Source: Trogon surrucura (Eukaryota > Chordata > Aves > Trogoniformes > Trogonidae). Taken from it: 64,000 nt of DNA. This document shows, piece after piece, positions 1-10,500 of the stretch. The notes below the pieces were generated by a model. The model was given only the letters and a program-made list of their open reading frames with translations, was not told the DNA's origin and made no database searches. Where the stretch lies: assembly GCA_020746105.1 (NCBI GenBank), contig CM036629.1, forward strand, positions 2,673,501 through 2,737,500. The letters are read 5' to 3'. The stretch's first letter is position 1; every line of letters begins with the position of its first letter. Made by a program: the position numbers and the translations under genes.

Positions 1-1594
1 GGCTTTGACGTCCTGGGTACCAGATATCGGCAGCGGGGAGACGCAACGCCGAGGGGGATTTTCAGCTGGGCAGGAGCTGTAACCTCCACCTGCTTCCCAA
101 ATGGACAAGGATCCTATCTCTCTCAGGCTCTTTGGGATCTCCGCTGCCCGCGGGTTCTGTGCCGGCTCCCCGCGACTGCCCGGCGGGGCGGACGGCATCT
201 TCGACTGGTGAATAACGGGCTGGGAATAGAAAGCTGAAACCAGAGACTGCCTCTTCCCATTGCATCTTTGGCGTCATGTGAGAGGCTCCTTCCCACCCAT
301 CCCACTCGGCAGCGGCCAGGGCTTGCCTCGAAATAGCTCCTGGCACTCACGGGGCAGGACCTCGACCTGCCCCGCCGCGTGCCTGGGAGCCGATGCCACC
401 ACAGCCCCACTGCAGTCCCCTTCGTTGGTGACCAAACAGGAGCAGAGCAGGCTCGGGAAACCCTTTGAGCTTGGAAAACACCCTGTGCTGCCCGCAGCGG
501 GGATGCCAAGGCACTGGGACGGGTTTGTGCCTCTGGACTCCGGGGCGGACGTGGGGTGCAGAGTCCCTACCCAGCACAAGCCCCCAAGGGCACTGTGGGG
601 ACCCAGGGGCTGCTTCCAAATTTTTACTGCTGTGCGAACTGTTACTATTTGTACCGACAAACCTTTTCTTCCTTTTTCTTCCCCCCCCCTCTCCCTCTCC
701 TCTCCACCCTTTTTTAATAGCAGCCTCTAACAGCCACACTCATTCTTCTTTGTTGACACGGCCCTTTGGCATCAGCACTTGGCATTTGCAGAGCAACTCA
801 TTCTGGAAAGGAAAAGAAAAAAAAACCTTTTTTTTTTTAAAAAAAAAGGCAACCCTGCCCTTGTGCCTTGTGGGGGACGTGTCTCCCTCCTGCCTTGCAG
901 GGCAGGGTGCCACGGGGTGAATCAGCCCTCAGCCCTGACGGGGGTGAGCTGGAAGGTGCAGGACGAGGTTAATGCCATCAGATGCCCACGCAGGGACTCG
1001 GGGCTTGGGCTGAGGGTGCTGAGTCTTTGCTTTGCTTCCACGTTCATGCACTCACGCAGGCGTGTGCACCCTCCTGTGCTCCTCCAGCCTGGCCCCTGGG
1101 CTCCCACTTGGACCGAGCCACCAGCTGCGTCCTCCGCGACGGCTTTGTCCTCTGGCTGTCGTGGGAGCCGCGATTTCTTTGCCGCAGCATCTCCGAAAGC
1201 GCTCGGCGGAGCGAAGCGGCTCCGGCTCAGCCACAGCACGTCCACAGGGCTGTGGTGGCTCTCGGCGGTCCCTTCCCCTCCCCAGGGTCACCTTCCCTCA
1301 TCCTGCCTTGGAGGGGCCGCCCCAGCAGCATCCCTCCCTCCCAAGCGTGGATCACACTTCATCCTGCCTCACTGCAGACCCTGTGCTCCTGTCCACGACT
1401 GCAGTTTCAGCACAGAGTAGCTGCCTCCCCGTCTATTCCATTTGCCCCACAACTCCCGTATACGTAACTTTTCTTGGTTTTTTTTGGTTTTTTAAATGTA
1501 TTTCCGGCTCCAAGCTGCGCAGAGGCAGATGTTCCTGCTTGCACCAGCCGTGATCTTGGCTGAGCGCATCCTTGACTCACCTGCACGGCCACGC

Positions 1595-1860
1595 GAAGAA
1601 CTGGGGGAAATAGTTCACAAGCAGGAGAAAAGAAATAATTAAGAAAAAAAATCAATTAAGGGAGTCCAGAAATTCAAAAGAAGTTTAAAGTAGCAGATAA
1701 AGGATTTATCCCAACTATTTCCATGAACCAGCCCTATCTTTTCCATCTGAAAAAAAAAACCAACACTGAGTGCAGAGATCAGTCTTTTTTTAGAAAGAAA
1801 AAAAAGAAAAAATTAAGCCTGCAGCGAAAAATACAGCTGTTGAGCACAGAGTTCAAGGTT
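1595..1860. promoter_or_regulatory. AT-rich candidate conserved non-coding element
   Basis: A drop in GC content in otherwise GC-rich DNA, with AATTAA motifs (ATAATTAAG, CAATTAAGG) and A-tracts. Homeodomain-type TAAT/ATTA motifs in AT-rich islands are typical of vertebrate developmental enhancers, but conservation cannot be seen from one sequence. The long A runs near 1749 and 1798 could equally be simple repeats. Confidence 0.25.
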
Positions 1861-2523
1861 GCTGAACTCCAGGCCAGCGCCCCAGTGTCTCGCGGCCACC
1901 ACGCTGCCAGCTTCACCCCGGGCAGGTGACACCGTGGTGCTCAGCCTGGCCGCCCTGTGCCTCAGTTTCCCCTGAGGTGACCCAGCTGGGATTATCACCC
2001 GTGCTTGCGTGTCGTGGCATTTTGATCTCCCTGTTGGATTTTGATCAGGGGTGATGGTGAGGCTGGGCAGGGGTTTTGCTCCCCTGGCAGGACGCCGGGA
2101 GCCCGCGGGCGGAGGTGGGAGCCTGGTCAGGCGTCGCGGCGAGGCAGCGGCTGTTCTCCCTCCCCGGCCACGCACGGCTGGGAATTGGCCTCCTTGGAGA
2201 AATATTCCCTTTTCAAACACCAGACCCCGTGGAGGATTATCCGGAGGGGGTGGCTGGGGGAACAGTCACGCTGTCTCGAAGGCGCTGTGTTGTTTGAAAT
2301 GCTCTTTAAGGCACTTGATGACTCACAGCAACAGCTGGAAGGAATAAGCAGTTGGTAATTTCCATATTAACCTCCCGGTCCTGGGGACGGGGAGTGTGTC
2401 AAGGTGGGGGGGGGGGGAAAATCTGCAGCACGTGCCCGCTCATGAGGGTGCAGCGGCACCTCGCCGGTGCTCTGAGGAGTTGGGTGCTGCTGGGCACCGT
2501 CCTGCAGCACCCGAGGGGCCGCA

Positions 2524-2596
2524 GGGATAGGGACGGGGATGGGGGCAAGGATAGGGATGGGGATGAGGATGGGGATGTGGACAAGGATGAGGGTGG
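2524..2596 (+). repeat. imperfect GGGATR hexamer array
   Basis: About twelve diverged copies of a 6-base unit of the form GGGATG/GGGATA/AGGATG lie in tandem. The hexamer keeps frames open, which explains the repeated Met-Gly/Asp-Arg-Asp-Gly peptides predicted in both orientations. Not coding. Confidence 0.75.
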
Positions 2597-4086
2597 CCCC
2601 AGCACTGGGCAGGCTGCCCACGTATCCACCCCAAGCCCCTGCCTGGTGCAAGCTGGAGGAGCTCGGCCCCACGAGGCTTCTCAGGGCTGTTTCTGCAACA
2701 CCTTGCACAACCGGCGCCGAGTCCTGACGCAATACGGTCACGCAGCGGCTGTCCGGCCCCTGCCTTGTAAGGGACATCTGTCCCTGGGGCTTTGCCTTTG
2801 TGCATCGCAAGCCAGCAGGGAGGTCTCAGATGGGTGCAGCGAGGATGTTTTGCCTCCTCTCTCCAACTCAAGAGAGGAGCCATCCCACACCACATCCCTG
2901 CTCCATCTGCATTGCATCCCGCTGTCCCCACGGTGCTGGGCTTGGGGGAACAGACCTGGTTGTCACCATCCCCAGCTCTCGAGTCACTTTAAAACGCCGG
3001 CTCTGGCGGGAGGGCTGTGGAAAATCCTGCGCTAGGCTCGCCCCGATCCCTGCGCGCCCCGGGGAACGCGTTTGTCGCCAGGGCATATGTTTTCAGTTCT
3101 TGCCGAGGCCCGACTTGAGAAATTTTCTCTCCCTCCCAGCTTTTCTGTTGCAAACAGCAACCGCAGGGGCCGGGGCGGCACAGGATGATAAATGAGCTGC
3201 TCTGTCCGGGCGCAGCCAAGGCCTGGGAAGCCGCTCGGAGGCAGGCTGAGTCTTGGCGGGATGTGGGGGGGAGCCGGGGGCTCAGAACGCGCATGGAGAG
3301 GCCGGAGAGCGGCACGGAGGGTTCGTGTTTGGGGGGCTGGGGGGTGCGCGTGTGTCTGGCCCTGCTGAGCTCTGGTCCTTGAATGCAGCGCCTTGTTTTC
3401 TCGCCCATCTGCAGAGCAGGCAGGGGAGCATCTGTCGGTTGTACTCGAAGGGTGGGCTGAGCCAGCGGCCACATCTCCCTGGGGAGCTCCGGGGCAGCCT
3501 GAGAGCCTGCTCCCCCAGGAAAAAAAGAAGAAAAACAGAGAGAGAAGCAGCAAAGGATGCACAGATGGGGTGAAGCATTCCCTGAACTGGTGCTGCTGCC
3601 CAGCATCAGGGACCCCATCCCGCCCGGATGGCCCCTTTCCGTCTGGGAAAAGAGGTGACACCAACAGATCATGTGCACCTTTAAAGAACATTTGAGTCAT
3701 GTCCATCCTGACACGCACAGCGCTCCCGACGCCCTCGGTGCATAGAGCAGCCGCCACATCAGGCCTATAAATAAATAAAATATAACGAGGCCCTGCTGTC
3801 TTCTGGAACCCCCTGAAAAAAGAAAGCCCCGTAGAGCCAGTTCTCCCAAGATATCATGTTCCCAGCTTTGTGTGTCACCTCCCACCCTCCCCTTGCTTCT
3901 TTATTGCCGGAGCCATCTGCGTGGAAACTGGATCTGGGTCCCCGAAGAGCCCTCCTGCCCCCTGCCCGCGCTCCAGCTGATGTCACACAAGCTGTTTTGA
4001 TCTCATGGCCACTTGCCGGGGAGTGCCGGACACTGTCACCCGCGGTCTGGGTGGGAGATGACATCAAGGGCTGGTCAACCCAGGTT

Positions 4087-4106
4087 GGGGGGGGGGGGGG
4101 GGGGGG
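4087..4106 (+). repeat. G20 homopolymer
   Basis: Twenty consecutive G residues. A second tract of 16 G lies at 4900-4915 inside the promoter island. Such tracts are prone to length error in assembly and can form quadruplex structures. Confidence 0.95.
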
Positions 4107-4359
4107 CGCAGTTGGGGTGCCCCGAGGACTGTGAGTGCACTGGGGGTGATGAGGAGCGGGGATGAGGTGGCTTCTCCATGTCAGCCAGGTGTCCTGCTGA
4201 GTGGCTTGGGTGTTCAGTCTGTGGTCCCTCTGTCATTTTGCAATTAGTGTCCTCACCAATTTGGGTTTGATCCTGCGCAGCACCCTCCTTCAGCAGGACA
4301 GGCGCAGGGCTTGGCAAGGACAGGACTGGGGACGTTGCAGTGACTTGCCATGAACTCAA

Positions 4360-4830
4360 ACTCAACAGTTCTACCAGGTGTAGGCTGCTTTCTAAAACAA
4401 CTGCTGGAAAAATATCCTTACGGCCGCTAATATATATATATATATATAAAATTTATTTTTCTTTTATTGGTACAGCCGTGCCGAGCTGGTGGGCATGCTG
4501 ACTGGGTGCTCGGGTCGGTTAATAAGTCAGGTTTAATTGTGGCTGGACCTCGGTACAGTTTGCACTTCCGCGGTGCTTATTGTCCAAGGACAGCAAAATG
4601 CTTTACAAGCATTAAATCTTATCGCAGGGCTGCAAGGCAGGTAAGGATATACCGGGATTATTGCATGCGTCACTGAAACGCGGCCAACTCCGGCTGGGAA
4701 CACATCAGCTATTTACCAGCGAGTGGCAAAGCGATGCAGCATTTTAGGACCGAGCGGGAAATAGAATCTGGTATTGAACTGGAACAGCAGCAGGACTTTT
4801 GAAATGTGAAATAAATTACCGGGGGTCGGG
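4360..4830 (+). promoter_or_regulatory. AT-rich upstream block with TA repeat and possible 5' UTR exon ending at 4640
   Basis: Contains a (TA)n run at about 4430-4448 leading into a TATAAAA-like string, then about 190 bases ending in a strong donor, GGCAG|GTAAGG, with the GT at 4641-4642. This would suit a non-coding first exon spliced to the acceptor TTCTTCCCTAG ending at 5434, just upstream of the coding exon. The AT-rich, TAAT-containing sequence also looks like a conserved regulatory element. No transcript evidence is available, so the exon call is weak; the alternative is simple initiation inside the CpG island that follows. Confidence 0.3.
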
Positions 4831-4839
4831 ACACCGAGT

Positions 4840-5552
4840 TAATGGCTGTAAAAGGGCAGGGACGCGGACGGCAAAGCGCCGTCCCGGGGCTTTTCTTGCG
4901 GGGGGGGGGGGGGGGAGAGCAGCACAAAAGGAGGGGAGGGGGCGGCGGGGGAGGCAGCAGTGATGGAGGAGGGAGCAACGCGGGCAGGGGGGGCTGCAGC
5001 GCGAATCCCCGCGTGGGGCCGCTGATAAACCCCCTCGCTGGGGAGGGGGAAGGTTGTAAATACCCCCACGGGAGGGGGGTCTCTCTGCACCCCCCCGCAG
5101 CCAGCCGCCCGAGCCGGGCTGGCGGCAGGCGGGCGGGGGTGGGGGGCGGCAGCGGCTCGTTCCTCCCCCCCGGCTCCCCCCCTGGGCGGGCAGGTCGCGG
5201 CGGGGGGAGCCGGGGAGGAGCCGGGCCGGGGGCGCCGGGGCCGGGGAGGCGGCGGGCAGCCGCCCTTCCTCCGCGCCGCCGGCGGGACCCAAACTTTCGC
5301 ACCGAACTTTTATTCCTTTTTTTTTTTTTTTAAAGAAAAAAAATTGTTTGGCTTTTTTTTTTTTTTTTTTAAATATCTTTTCGTTGTTGTTGTTGTCGGC
5401 GGGTTTTGTTTTGATTTTTTTTTTTCTTCCCTAGTTGCCTTCTCCGCGGCGGGAGGAGGCGGGCGGTAGCGGAGGTGGGGGGGGAGGGCTCCGCAAACCC
5501 GCCCCCCGAGCCTGCGTGTCCGGCGGAGCCGCGGGATGAGCCGGGGGCGGCG
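4840..5552 (+). promoter_or_regulatory. CpG-island promoter and 5' leader of the CxxC-repeat gene
   Basis: Very GC- and CpG-rich DNA with G-rich tracts directly abuts the coding exon and continues into it, as is usual for vertebrate CpG-island promoters. Three T-rich runs (about 5313-5326, 5353-5370 and 5415-5425) interrupt it. The last forms a polypyrimidine tract before CTAG at 5431-5434, a plausible splice acceptor, so the coding exon may start at 5435 as exon 2. Otherwise the leader is one continuous 5' UTR. No clear TATA box is seen inside the island. Confidence 0.6.
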
Positions 5553-5556
5553 ATGA
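5536..5556 (+). CDS. six-codon upstream ORF overlapping the main start codon
   Basis: ATG at 5536 opens a frame of six codons (MSRGRR) ending at TGA 5554-5556. That stop shares bases with the main ATG at 5553-5555, giving an ATGA overlap. The ATG has G at -3 and A at +4, so it can plausibly be recognised by scanning ribosomes. In eukaryotes such short upstream ORFs usually lower translation of the main frame and make it depend on leaky scanning or reinitiation. Whether it is in the mature leader depends on the transcription start, which is not visible. Confidence 0.5.
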   Translation: MSRGRR

Positions 5557-7508
5557 GCGCGGCGGGGCCGGGGGCGGCGGCGGCGGCGGCGGCGGGGCCG
5601 CTCCTCTCCCGCAAGCAGCGGCTGATGGCCGCCTTGGCGACCGGCGAAACGGCGGTGGCGACCGGCCCGGGGGCTCCTCAAGCCCCGGCCGTGCCTCCTC
5701 CTCCTCTTTGCTGCTTCATCTGCGGCGGCGGCATCAGCCGCGGCAAAGAGCTGAAGCTTCAAGTTCGACCCCCCCGAGACCACCGACCCTTCTTCCCGTT
5801 CCTCCAGCACCAGGAGCCGGCTCCCGGCGCCCGCGCCGTCTCGGCGGAGGGTTGCGCCTTGGTCTGCGCCGTCTGCCGCTGTTTTTTGGGCGAGCAGTGG
5901 GACTCCTTCGAGCGCAGCCGCACGCCGGTGGAGAAGCGCATGTACTGGCTCAAGCGGCCCCATCAGTGCGAGGCGGCGGCGGCGGCGGCGGCGGGGGGGG
6001 GAACTGGGCTGCGGCGGGGGGCCACGGGCTGGGACCCCGGCGCGCCGCCGCGCCCCGCCGCCGGCCAGGAGGAGGAGGAGGAGGAGGAGGAAGAAGAGGA
6101 GGAGGAGGAAGGGCCGGCAGCCGGCTCCGAGCTCTCCGAGCTCTCCGACGCCGAGCCCCTCTCGGAGCCCGAGGGGGCGGGCGGCGCGGCTCGGACCCCC
6201 CCGGTGGCGGCGGGTAAGAGGGGGGGCCCGCCGTGCTGCTCGTCGGAGGACAGCGAGATCAACATCACCAGCGAGGAGGAGGAAGAGGAGGAGGAGGAAG
6301 GCGGCGAGAGGCCCGCTTGGGCATCCTCGGGCACCGCCTGCTACATCTGCGGCAGCCCCTTGTCACCCGGCGCCCAGCACCGCGTCCACGTGCAGAAGCA
6401 GGAGAAGACCTCGCCGGCGCCTTTCTTCCCCTTCCTCTGGCTCCACAGCCCCCCGCCCGGCGCCCAGCCCCTCTCGCCCGCCGGCAGCACCCTGGTGTGT
6501 CCCTGCTGCTTCGCCTCCCTCATGCAGCAGTGGCAAAGCTTCGAGCTGGCCAACGTGCCCGTCCTGCAGAGGCTCTACGTGGTGCCCCTCAACGCCGGCG
6601 CCATGCCCGCGAAAGGGCGGCGGGGGCTGAAGGAGGATGGGATGGGCATCCCGCCGGTGCCCGAGGCTTGCTACCTCTGCGGGGAGGAGTGTGGCAAGGA
6701 GGCGAGGGCGGTGGCGGCCAAGATCACCAACGGCAACGCGAAGAGTACCATGCATTTCCCCTTCCTCAGCCTCCTGCCTTGCCCGCCTGGCGCCAAGGGG
6801 CTGAACAAGCACTGGGAGGTGAGCAGCTGCCGCAAGTGCTTCGGGGTCTTGCAGGACCTGTGGGCCATGTACAGGGCCTGTCACAACGAGGAGCTCATCA
6901 CCTCGGTGCAGAGCTTCCTGGGGAGGTACCACCAGGTCTTCTCTGCCTGTGATGCTGGTGGCCTGGCCGGCCACCCCGCCATCAAACCTGGTCCCACGTC
7001 TGTCTGCTACATCTGCGGCGCCGAGCTGGGAGCCGGCAAAGAGTTCCAGCTCAACGTCAACCCGCCGGGACGATTTGGGGAGAAGGAACCCTTTTTCCCT
7101 TTCCTGACCGTCTACCCCCCGGCCCCGCGGGCCAGGCCGGCCGACTCGACCGGGCTGGTGGCCACCTGTGTCCTCTGCTACCATGACCTTCTGGGGCAGT
7201 GGCTGCAGCACGAGGGCAGGAATTCCCACCACCCCAGCAGCGCCTGGTCCCGACAGTACAAAGTGGAGACCTTCGTCTGCTTCTTCTGCCGGCAGGAGAA
7301 GAAGCGATGCCTTGGATTAAAAGCGGTTCAAGTGGCCAGGCTCCCCATCTTCCTCTACACCCTCCGCGTGGCCAACAGCTTGCTGGTGGATGACGGGAAG
7401 CAGCTGATCATCGGCGCTTGTGCCGAGTGCGGTGCCGTGGTCCTGGCCGGCAAGAGCATGACCCCGCCGGAGCTGCTGACAGTGGCACCCCCGGCTCTCG
7501 TCCCCAAG
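5553..7508 (+). CDS. large coding exon of an unnamed protein with five CxxC/FPFL zinc-binding-like modules
   Basis: Encodes 652 residues, starting MSAAGPG and ending ...PALVPK at a phase-0 donor. Residues 1-50 are rich in Ala and Pro. Five modules follow, each a CxxC pair, then 43-50 residues, then a second CxxC pair: C54/C57 with C105/C108; C263/C266 with C316/C319; C373/C376 with C426/C429; C485/C488 with C539/C542; and a diverged fifth, C576/C579 with C623/C626. The first four open with CFICG, CYICG or CYLCG and carry FPFL at 81-84, 292-295, 402-405 and 515-518. Modules 1, 2 and 4 also share a QW or QWxSFE-like stretch after the second pair. Four cysteines per module suggest structural zinc sites (inference). 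An acidic linker joins modules 1 and 2: Glu14 at 173-186, a Ser/Glu stretch, and Glu9 at 241-249. No signal peptide or membrane segment is seen. The start was chosen as the first in-frame ATG, with G at -3; the frame extends upstream to 5475 without an ATG. A nuclear adaptor or chromatin-associated role is a guess. The C-terminal part must lie in later exons. Confidence 0.85.
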
Positions 7509-7514
7509 GTAAGG
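7509..7514 (+). other. 5' splice donor of the large coding exon
   Basis: The sequence CCCAAG|GTAAGG matches the vertebrate donor consensus well, and the exon ends between codons (phase 0). Without splicing the frame adds only 26 low-complexity residues and stops at 7587-7589, just past the last CxxC module. That favours the donor being real. Confidence 0.8.
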
Positions 7515-10500
7515 CGGTTGGCCCGGACCCCATCCCTCCCCTCCCGGCATTTTCCCAACTCTGGCGTGGAGGAGGAGGTGGAGCGGTGACATAGATGGAT
7601 GCTCTTCTTTTGGGTCTGAGGGCGAACGCTAATGGATGGGGTGCCTTTAGCAATGAACTTTTGGAGCTGCCAAGCGGCGAGGGAGCGAATAAAAAAAATC
7701 CTTCCAAGAGGTGGGGAGCGCCAAGACCTGTCCCATGGCAGAAGCGTGTGTCCTTGGCATTGGTTCCTGCTCACTCACAGCCCTGTGCAAGGGAGGTGGG
7801 GGCCAGCAGGGAAGAAATCCCAATCCCATACCCGTCGCCATCAAGAGTGATCAGAGGTGCCAGAGGGAAGGGAAGGATGCTGCCCAGCCCATCCTCCACG
7901 GCAGCATCCTTGGGAAACTGGAAGGAGCGCGTGGCCTCTGCCGCCATAGAAAACTTCCCAAGTTATCTGTTTTTCTAAGAGCTCTTTAATCAAAGGGTTT
8001 TCGCTTGGAGAAACCCCAGCCCTTCCCACAGGTGGGAGTGGGGGGGCTGATGTGCAGGGCTGGGTGCCCCCAACCTGTGCTGCTCTGGTTATCCTGCAGC
8101 CAGGGACCCCCAGGCAGCATCCAGCCCCCCGAACTGCTGCGACGAAACCCCACAGCCCTGAAGGGTGTCGTGGGTGTCATCGCCTGGGTGCTGCCAGTTT
8201 CCCCAGTTGCTCTTTTCTGCATCTCCTGATGGGGTTAAGGAGGGTGCTTCGGGAGCATCACCTAGGAAGCGGCACGGCACAGCAGAAGTCTACTAGTCAC
8301 AAGCTTGCATTTCTCGTGGGATGGGGAAATAACTGCTTTTACCCCCAAATTTCAAGCTTGCCAGCAATGTGCTGGTCTGTATCTGCAAACCAGGCCCCAG
8401 GCTGGGCTCTGTAAAATGCCAGCATCCTAAATCCCCGAGTTCGTTTTCAAAGTCTTCCAGATCCGTTCGTAGCCAGAACCCTGCGGCTCTCCGAAACGCT
8501 GGCATTTTCTTTAGAAATGTAAACCAGCCTTTCCAAGACAGCGCTCCTTTTCTCTCCGGTCGCTCTCCCTTGGCTGGTTACAAATATAATTTTCCGTTCA
8601 GCCTTGCCGGCTCCTGACTTGGGGGGAAGTCTGCTTGGAAGGCCACTGGGCAGGAGCTGCGTGCACCGGGGGTCGGTGCGTGGTGCCGGTGCAGAGTGCC
8701 AGGATGGGGTGGGAGATTGGGTTGACAGCAGTGATGGGAATCCTCCAGGAGCCATCACTTCTGGCCAGTTTTCCCCAAGCTCCGTCGGCCCGAATCGGAC
8801 ATGCCCAACTTAATTGCAGGTCATTTGTGGATGCGGATGGTTTTGTTGTCAGGCTCGCCCACCCAGGAGCTTGTTTCCAGCCGACGTGACTTGCTGTGCA
8901 CGGAGGTCTCTGAGGGGATGGAGACCCTCTGATGCGACGCCGCGTGAGTTGTGATGCCCGCGTGGCCACAGCAGCGCTGCCCGTCTGTCTGTCCATCCCG
9001 TGGGTCTGTTGGCATTTGCAAAGTGCTGGAGCCCTTGCTGGCTGGTGGCTACGGAGAGCTCAGGAGTCAGGAGAGCGTCCTGGGGGGGTGATGCTGGGGT
9101 GATGCTCGAGCAGAGCCCAGGTGGGTGTAGCTGGTGAGGAGGGGGTGACATCTGCATGTCCCCAGCTGGTGTTTCACACCTCTGTCCCCATAATACCATG
9201 AGGACACTATGACAGCAATTCTGTCCCAGCTCTGGTGCCAGCGTTGGGTGCTCAGGGGTGCTTCCCGTGGGGTTCTTTAGTGACCCTCCTGGAACCCAGC
9301 ATTTCTCAGTCCTCATCCCTGCTGGCCCCAGCCCCAAACTCCCTCTTGGGCTCCTGCCTGCAGCCCCGTCTCCAACCCGAGCAGCTCTGAAAAGCTTTTG
9401 TGTGGGGCTATGAAAGGCGGAGGGGGAGGAGGAGGAGGACGCGGAGGGTGTCCTGGGGAAGGGATGCTATTCAGTTCCTCCCTCTTGTTCCCAGGTTTGC
9501 TAATGAGCAAATTAAGGGGCTGCTACAAGGGGCAGGGTGGCAGGAAGCAAAGCAGAGCTGCCTGGGGAGGGCACAGCTGATTCAGGGACTGGTTTACTTT
9601 GCTGGGCTCTGCCGTGTCCCGGTGGTGACTCTCTGGCTGGCCAGAAAGTCCTCTTGCTTTATCCCTCCCTGTCTCCACATGCTTCCCATTGGGCTGAGAC
9701 CTCACAGATGTCGTGGTCATTTAAAACATGGCTTAATGCTTGGGTTGGGTGCTTGGCTAATTTAACTGTGCCCTTTGTTCAGGCACTTGCTGCTGAAAGT
9801 CACCACGGACCAGTCTTTTTGCCTCTGTGTGACGCCCAGGACCCTGTTCAGATGGAACCAGGCGGGAGGGAATGAGCCTGAAGTGTTAAAACCATCTCTC
9901 TGTTCCTCCTTGTAGTAGCTCTGTTACTTCATTTTTTGATTGTACGTGCTTTTTCACACACCCGGGGTTGACGTAGGGCTGGTGGTTTGCTAATGTCCTG
10001 ACTGCTCAGATGACTCAGAGTTCGAGGCACCGGTTAAATGCACCAGATGCCACCAGGGATCCCTGCATCCCCTTCTCGTAGCAGGGCAGCAGGAGCAGGA
10101 TGGGGCTCAGGTCCACCTTAGAGGTGCTAGCGAGGGAGCCCCACACCTGAGGCTCGTCAGGAGGGCGGAGGCTCTGCTATTTTGGGTGGGGTGATGCCTC
10201 TGCTGCTGGTTTGGTGTGTGGGAGCAGTGAAGCAGGTGGAGGTGTGGTGGTACTTGTGGTCCTACCTGCTGCAGGAGAGTCTCCTGGAGGTAAGCTTGCA
10301 GAAACCTTACTGTTACTGGCTTGTGTGGAGTGGGTTTGGGTTCTCCACCAAGAAAAAAGGGGCAATGCTGAGCTTTGGTAAGGGTACGCTAGCACGGCTG
10401 TCCTCTGACTTGTCACCCTTGGTCCCCTCCAAGCTGTGCAGATGTGTGCCTTGAGGATGCATCCTCTTTCTAGCCCTGCCCCTTGCAAGGGTGACCTGTG

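Larger units (their letters stand above)
1..4359. other. non-coding upstream flank
   Basis: No convincing exon is visible here. Open frames occur on both strands, but they overlap one another, lack recognisable domains and end in GC-rich low-complexity peptide. The block holds A/T runs near 660-850, an AT-rich stretch at 1595-1860, a hexamer array at 2524-2596 and a G20 tract at 4087-4106. It could be intergenic or part of an upstream 5' UTR intron; the sequence alone does not decide. Confidence 0.6.

Noticed and set aside
5475-5552. Upstream extension of the main frame starting with GTG
   Set aside because: No in-frame ATG exists before 5553; non-ATG initiation cannot be shown from sequence.
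6363-7232. 289-codon antisense frame across the CxxC exon
   Set aside because: Shadow of the real coding strand, caused by GC-rich codons.
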